Origin: RZYY01 sp036794825
GTDB lineage: Bacteria > Bacteroidota > Bacteroidia > Bacteroidales > 4484-276
Assembly: GCA_036794825.1 (NCBI GenBank)
Contig: DAIRGA010000003.1
Location: 167,395-231,394, forward strand
Reading direction: 5' to 3'
Length of the DNA: 64,000 bases
Notes under the pieces: generated by a model
Seen by the model: only the letters and a program-made list of their open reading frames with translations
What the model was told of the DNA's origin: nothing
The model's database searches: none
Program-made: the position numbers and the translations under genes
Shown: positions 60,957-64,000 of the stretch, one piece after another
How positions within the stretch are numbered: position 1 is the stretch's first letter
Layout: the number at the start of each line of letters is the position of its first letter

Positions 60957-63893
60957 CTAATCCTTGATGCAACGGGCACTAAGACCACTCGATTTATTAT
61001 CATTAAAGCGACCGATATGTCCATGAATTTTATACATACCTCTTCCCCAAGCTTTTGTGGATGACTGCTCCGTTGATGACCACCAATCTCCAATATCACC
61101 AAGGCTATAATAATAACCATTGGAATTACGATAACCACCAGGCAATGCTGAAAATCCACATACATCAAAACCATGGTAAGTGTCATTTGAACTCCATCTT
61201 GGATGTTCAGATGTATTGCAACTATCAGAAAGAGGAGAGTTTACCTTTCGACAGGATTTAAGTGCATTTCCTGCACCGTTGACATCGTATAGCTCGTTTG
61301 GATATCCTTTGGCAACTATAAAATCAATCAATGTTGACCATTCAAAATCACTTGGGATATGCCAGCCTAATGGGCAGAGGCCATTAATATTATTGACAGC
61401 GTACCAGTTATAAAGTACCCCATATCTCACTTTCCAATTAATATCATTAACATAAAAAGCATACGCTCCAGTTGTATTATTTTGCCAAAGTGAATTATTG
61501 GTTCCGGTATAGAAAATAGGAGTACCATTTCTGTAATTTGTTACCTTTAAATTTTCCTTCATCCAGCATTGTTCGCCAATCAGTATTGTGTTGTAAACAT
61601 TGCCATCAAAATCAGTCACTGTTGGCATTCCTGGACATGGTTGGCCATCACCATTTGTTGTTCCAAAACTCCAAACCTCTCCCTCGGTTGAATTTCCGTG
61701 ATCATCATGGGCAACAATTTTCCAATTATAGCTTGTGATGTATTCCAATGTTGCAGGGGTGTAGGTTTGCTCAGAAATTCCTGATATTGCCAATGGTGGA
61801 TTTTCATCAATTCCAAAGTAAACATCGTAAGTAAGTGGATCACTTTCGGGATCGGAGCAAGACCATGATAAAGTCAGATTTATGGGTTGGTTTGTTGAAC
61901 CGGTTTCGGGTGAGGGGTTGGAAGGAGGTGAAGGGGGATGGTTTGAAGTTGCTCCATCATCCTTGAGGCAACGAATCGACAATCCGCTTGGTTTATCATT
62001 CCAACTACGAAGCACTTGGGCTGAATTATTTCCTAAATTTCTCGCCCAAGCGGTGATTGATCCGTACTCAGATGACGACCACCACACGCCAAAATCGCCT
62101 AAACCACCATACAACCCATTACTATAATGGTTTCCGCCTGGTAAGGCAGTAAAACCACTACTGTTTGTAGCACCGGTGTTTGGGCTATTCCAATGGGTTG
62201 TACCAGAATCTTTTAGCATTCCACCACCATCAACACCTCGATACCATGTACTGCTGCAAGTGATCGTGGGATCAACTTCCTGCTCAAGTACACACCACTC
62301 ATCATCAGTCGGTAAATGCCAACCATCCGGGCAAATACCTTGCACACCTTCAATTGGAGAATAATCCATCACTTCATTCCATTGATACAACCCACCGAAT
62401 AAATCACAATTTGTTTCTTCGTTATGGTAGCAGTATTTTTCGATTGTGCCATTATTTAGTTGTACACTACTACCATTTATCTGGGTTCCAATATTAAGAT
62501 TTTCCGCCATCCAGCACTGCTCGCCAATTTGCACGGTTGAATATTCCCGGCCATCACGAGTATCAATTAAAAGATCGCCACATTGCCATTCAGTTGTTGT
62601 AAAGGTTAATTCCTCACCATAACCAACCCCCACGCTATTTTCAGCATATGCCCTAACAAAGTACATTGTCTCAGGCTGCAATCCGGTAATCTCACTTGTG
62701 AACTCCCCCAAACCTTCGCCAGCATTGGTAAAACCTTCATTTTCCTCCATAGTCGGGTTTGGGGTTGTACTCCACACCAAACCACGGGTAGTAACTGGAG
62801 CGCCGCCATCGTCGGTTACATTGCCGCCAGATGTGGCGGAGGTTGATGTAATGTTGATAATTTCAGCAGTCGTGACAGTAGGAGTAACTATGCCGATTTC
62901 AATATTTTTTAAACAACGAACAGCAAAACCATCGCTATTCGGGTAGTATTCACGGCCAATTCTTAATTCCTGAGAGTCAAGTCTGCGTAGCCATGATGTG
63001 CCACTATTATAGGTAGAGGCAGACCACCATTTGTTGCTATCTCCTATTCCATGAAATTTTCCTCCTTCACTGCTGAACCTATTTCCAGCAGGAAGGCCAT
63101 TGAAATCGAAAACATTATTGCCATTTCCATTGTATAACCATCCAGATGTTGATTTGATATTAAAGCCAGCATCGTAACCACGATATCCTGTATTGTCCCA
63201 TATTCCATCACCAACTGGGTATTGACTATCAACAGTGCCCTCAAAAATTTTCCATTCCATGTCACTTGGCAAATACCAGCCTTGAGGACAAGAGATAATT
63301 GCTGCAGGGAAATTATAAAGTACTCCAAAACTTTGGTAATTATCAGTGCCTTTTGCCTCTATTACATCGGTTCCTTGATAATCATAAACATAATAAAACG
63401 GATATGAATTATTACCTTGTGAGGATGGGCTAACATTTGGTAAAAACGCGAGATTTTCAGCCATCCAGCACTGATCTCCAATTTGAACTGTTGCATAAAT
63501 GTTTCCATCTCGCTGGTCAACAAATGGTTCACCACATTCAAAAGTTGTTTTCTCTATCGCAATCACCCTCACCCTTGTTTGTGTGCTAAAGGTTTCGGGG
63601 TGGGAGGCTTTGCCTGCCCAGATGATGTGTTTGCCTACGCCGGGTAACACCTGCTCAAGCTGTCCGGTCAGAAATTCGGGAGAGAGCGGTGCATAATTGG
63701 CGCCGTCATCAAAGCTTGCTTCAAACTGGAGGTTGTAGGATGCGCCTGCGCCGTTCAGGTCGAAATGGATGTCAACCAGCCCGCTGCCATCGGTGCGCTG
63801 GGCAACCTGGAGGTTTTCAATTGCGCCCGTCTGGGCAAACACGCCTGCCAACCAAAAGCAGGCAATAACAAGGAGTAGAGAGGATTTTTTCAT
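60957..63893 (-). CDS. Secreted protein with three FISUMP domains
   Basis: A 978-residue secreted protein. Signal peptide (ends AGVFAQ), an N-terminal beta domain (20-115), then three FISUMP (Fibrobacter succinogenes major paralogous) domains at about 118-330, 437-640 and 750-978. Each has a CWMAENL or CWMKENL motif, a CPxGWHxPSDxEW-type segment and a final SxRCLK or SARCIKD. Fn3-like domains (335-430 and 645-740) separate them. No T9SS type A sorting domain is present; the protein ends with the third FISUMP domain. FISUMP proteins are abundant in Bacteroidota and Fibrobacteres and are thought to be surface proteins; their role is not established. It probably leads the operon with the gene at 59039-60922. 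Confidence 0.85.
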   Translation of the reverse strand: MKKSSLLLVIACFWLAGVFAQTGAIENLQVAQRTDGSGLVDIHFDLNGAGASYNLQFEASFDDGANYAPLSPEFLTGQLEQVLPGVGKHIIWAGKASHPETFSTQTRVRVIAIEKTTFECGEPFVDQRDGNIYATVQIGDQCWMAENLAFLPNVSPSSQGNNSYPFYYVYDYQGTDVIEAKGTDNYQSFGVLYNFPAAIISCPQGWYLPSDMEWKIFEGTVDSQYPVGDGIWDNTGYRGYDAGFNIKSTSGWLYNGNGNNVFDFNGLPAGNRFSSEGGKFHGIGDSNKWWSASTYNSGTSWLRRLDSQELRIGREYYPNSDGFAVRCLKNIEIGIVTPTVTTAEIINITSTSATSGGNVTDDGGAPVTTRGLVWSTTPNPTMEENEGFTNAGEGLGEFTSEITGLQPETMYFVRAYAENSVGVGYGEELTFTTTEWQCGDLLIDTRDGREYSTVQIGEQCWMAENLNIGTQINGSSVQLNNGTIEKYCYHNEETNCDLFGGLYQWNEVMDYSPIEGVQGICPDGWHLPTDDEWCVLEQEVDPTITCSSTWYRGVDGGGMLKDSGTTHWNSPNTGATNSSGFTALPGGNHYSNGLYGGLGDFGVWWSSSEYGSITAWARNLGNNSAQVLRSWNDKPSGLSIRCLKDDGATSNHPPSPPSNPSPETGSTNQPINLTLSWSCSDPESDPLTYDVYFGIDENPPLAISGISEQTYTPATLEYITSYNWKIVAHDDHGNSTEGEVWSFGTTNGDGQPCPGMPTVTDFDGNVYNTILIGEQCWMKENLKVTNYRNGTPIFYTGTNNSLWQNNTTGAYAFYVNDINWKVRYGVLYNWYAVNNINGLCPLGWHIPSDFEWSTLIDFIVAKGYPNELYDVNGAGNALKSCRKVNSPLSDSCNTSEHPRWSSNDTYHGFDVCGFSALPGGYRNSNGYYYSLGDIGDWWSSTEQSSTKAWGRGMYKIHGHIGRFNDNKSSGLSARCIKD

Positions 63894-63967
63894 TGGGGGA
63901 AAATTTTATGGATAAATAATTCTAATGCATTCGGGGGCATTTAATCCTGATCAATTCAATAGCAATT

Positions 63968-63975
63968 CAAATATA
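63968..63975 (-). promoter_or_regulatory. -7 box (TATATTTG) for the FISUMP operon
   Basis: On the minus strand TATATTTG fits TAnnTTTG, 74 bases before the start at 63893. The window ends before a -33 element could be checked fully. Confidence 0.4.
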
Positions 63976-64000
63976 GGCTAAAAGATTAACTTTGTATGGA

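Overview
The window reads as a chromosomal segment of a Bacteroidota bacterium, probably a free-living or environmental member of the Bacteroidales/Marinilabiliales side of the phylum; I cannot resolve the genus. The support is a SusC/SusD pair, many lipoproteins with Bacteroidota-type lipoboxes, six proteins ending in type IX secretion (T9SS) C-terminal sorting domains, the T9SS translocon gene sprA next to ruvA, FISUMP domains, a lack of Shine-Dalgarno sequences, and several TAnnTTTG -7 promoter boxes. I see no rRNA, tRNA, CRISPR array, transposase or phage gene.

Bases 1 to about 42005, all on the + strand, form one long polysaccharide utilisation locus whose enzymes point to beta-1,3-glucan (laminarin, curdlan, paramylon or callose type). 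It starts inside susC (5' end missing), then susD, two surface glycan-binding lipoproteins, and two GH16 lipoproteins. A periplasm and inner-membrane block follows: a sugar-porter MFS, a GH158/GH2-like TIM-barrel lipoprotein, a very large cytoplasmic glucan phosphorylase (GH149 or GH161 type), GH17, a GPH-family symporter, GH30, a second TIM-barrel lipoprotein, and a second GPH symporter. The last part (21611-42005) encodes six large secreted proteins: one GH81 endo-glucanase, one GH16 with a lichenase-type active-site motif, and four giant proteins without any recognisable catalytic domain, built from repeated beta-sandwich-like modules that I label A to G.

The implied pathway is: T9SS-secreted GH81, GH16 and module proteins attack or hold the glucan outside the cell; SusCD, the binding lipoproteins and surface GH16 import oligosaccharides; GH16, GH17, GH30 and TIM-barrel lipoproteins trim them in the periplasm; three permeases move short sugars inward; and the cytoplasmic phosphorylase releases glucose 1-phosphate. 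Residues after the lipobox cysteine split the lipoproteins into a likely surface set and a likely periplasmic set, in line with this scheme. No regulator of the locus lies in the window.

Bases 42160-52870 hold an aldo/keto reductase, sprA and ruvA (minus strand), and a T9SS-exported trypsin-like protease with a probable TTG start. Bases 52871-53632 are a non-coding convergent region with four inverted repeats and pieces of a dispersed repeat. Bases 53633-57917 (minus) hold an S9 peptidase, corA and an AAA ATPase of the DUF4143 type. After a G-rich non-coding island comes a PIN-domain toxin-like gene overlapping a 49-residue partner. The right end (minus) holds a three-FISUMP-domain protein followed by a T9SS protein that carries modules F and G also found in the glucan locus.
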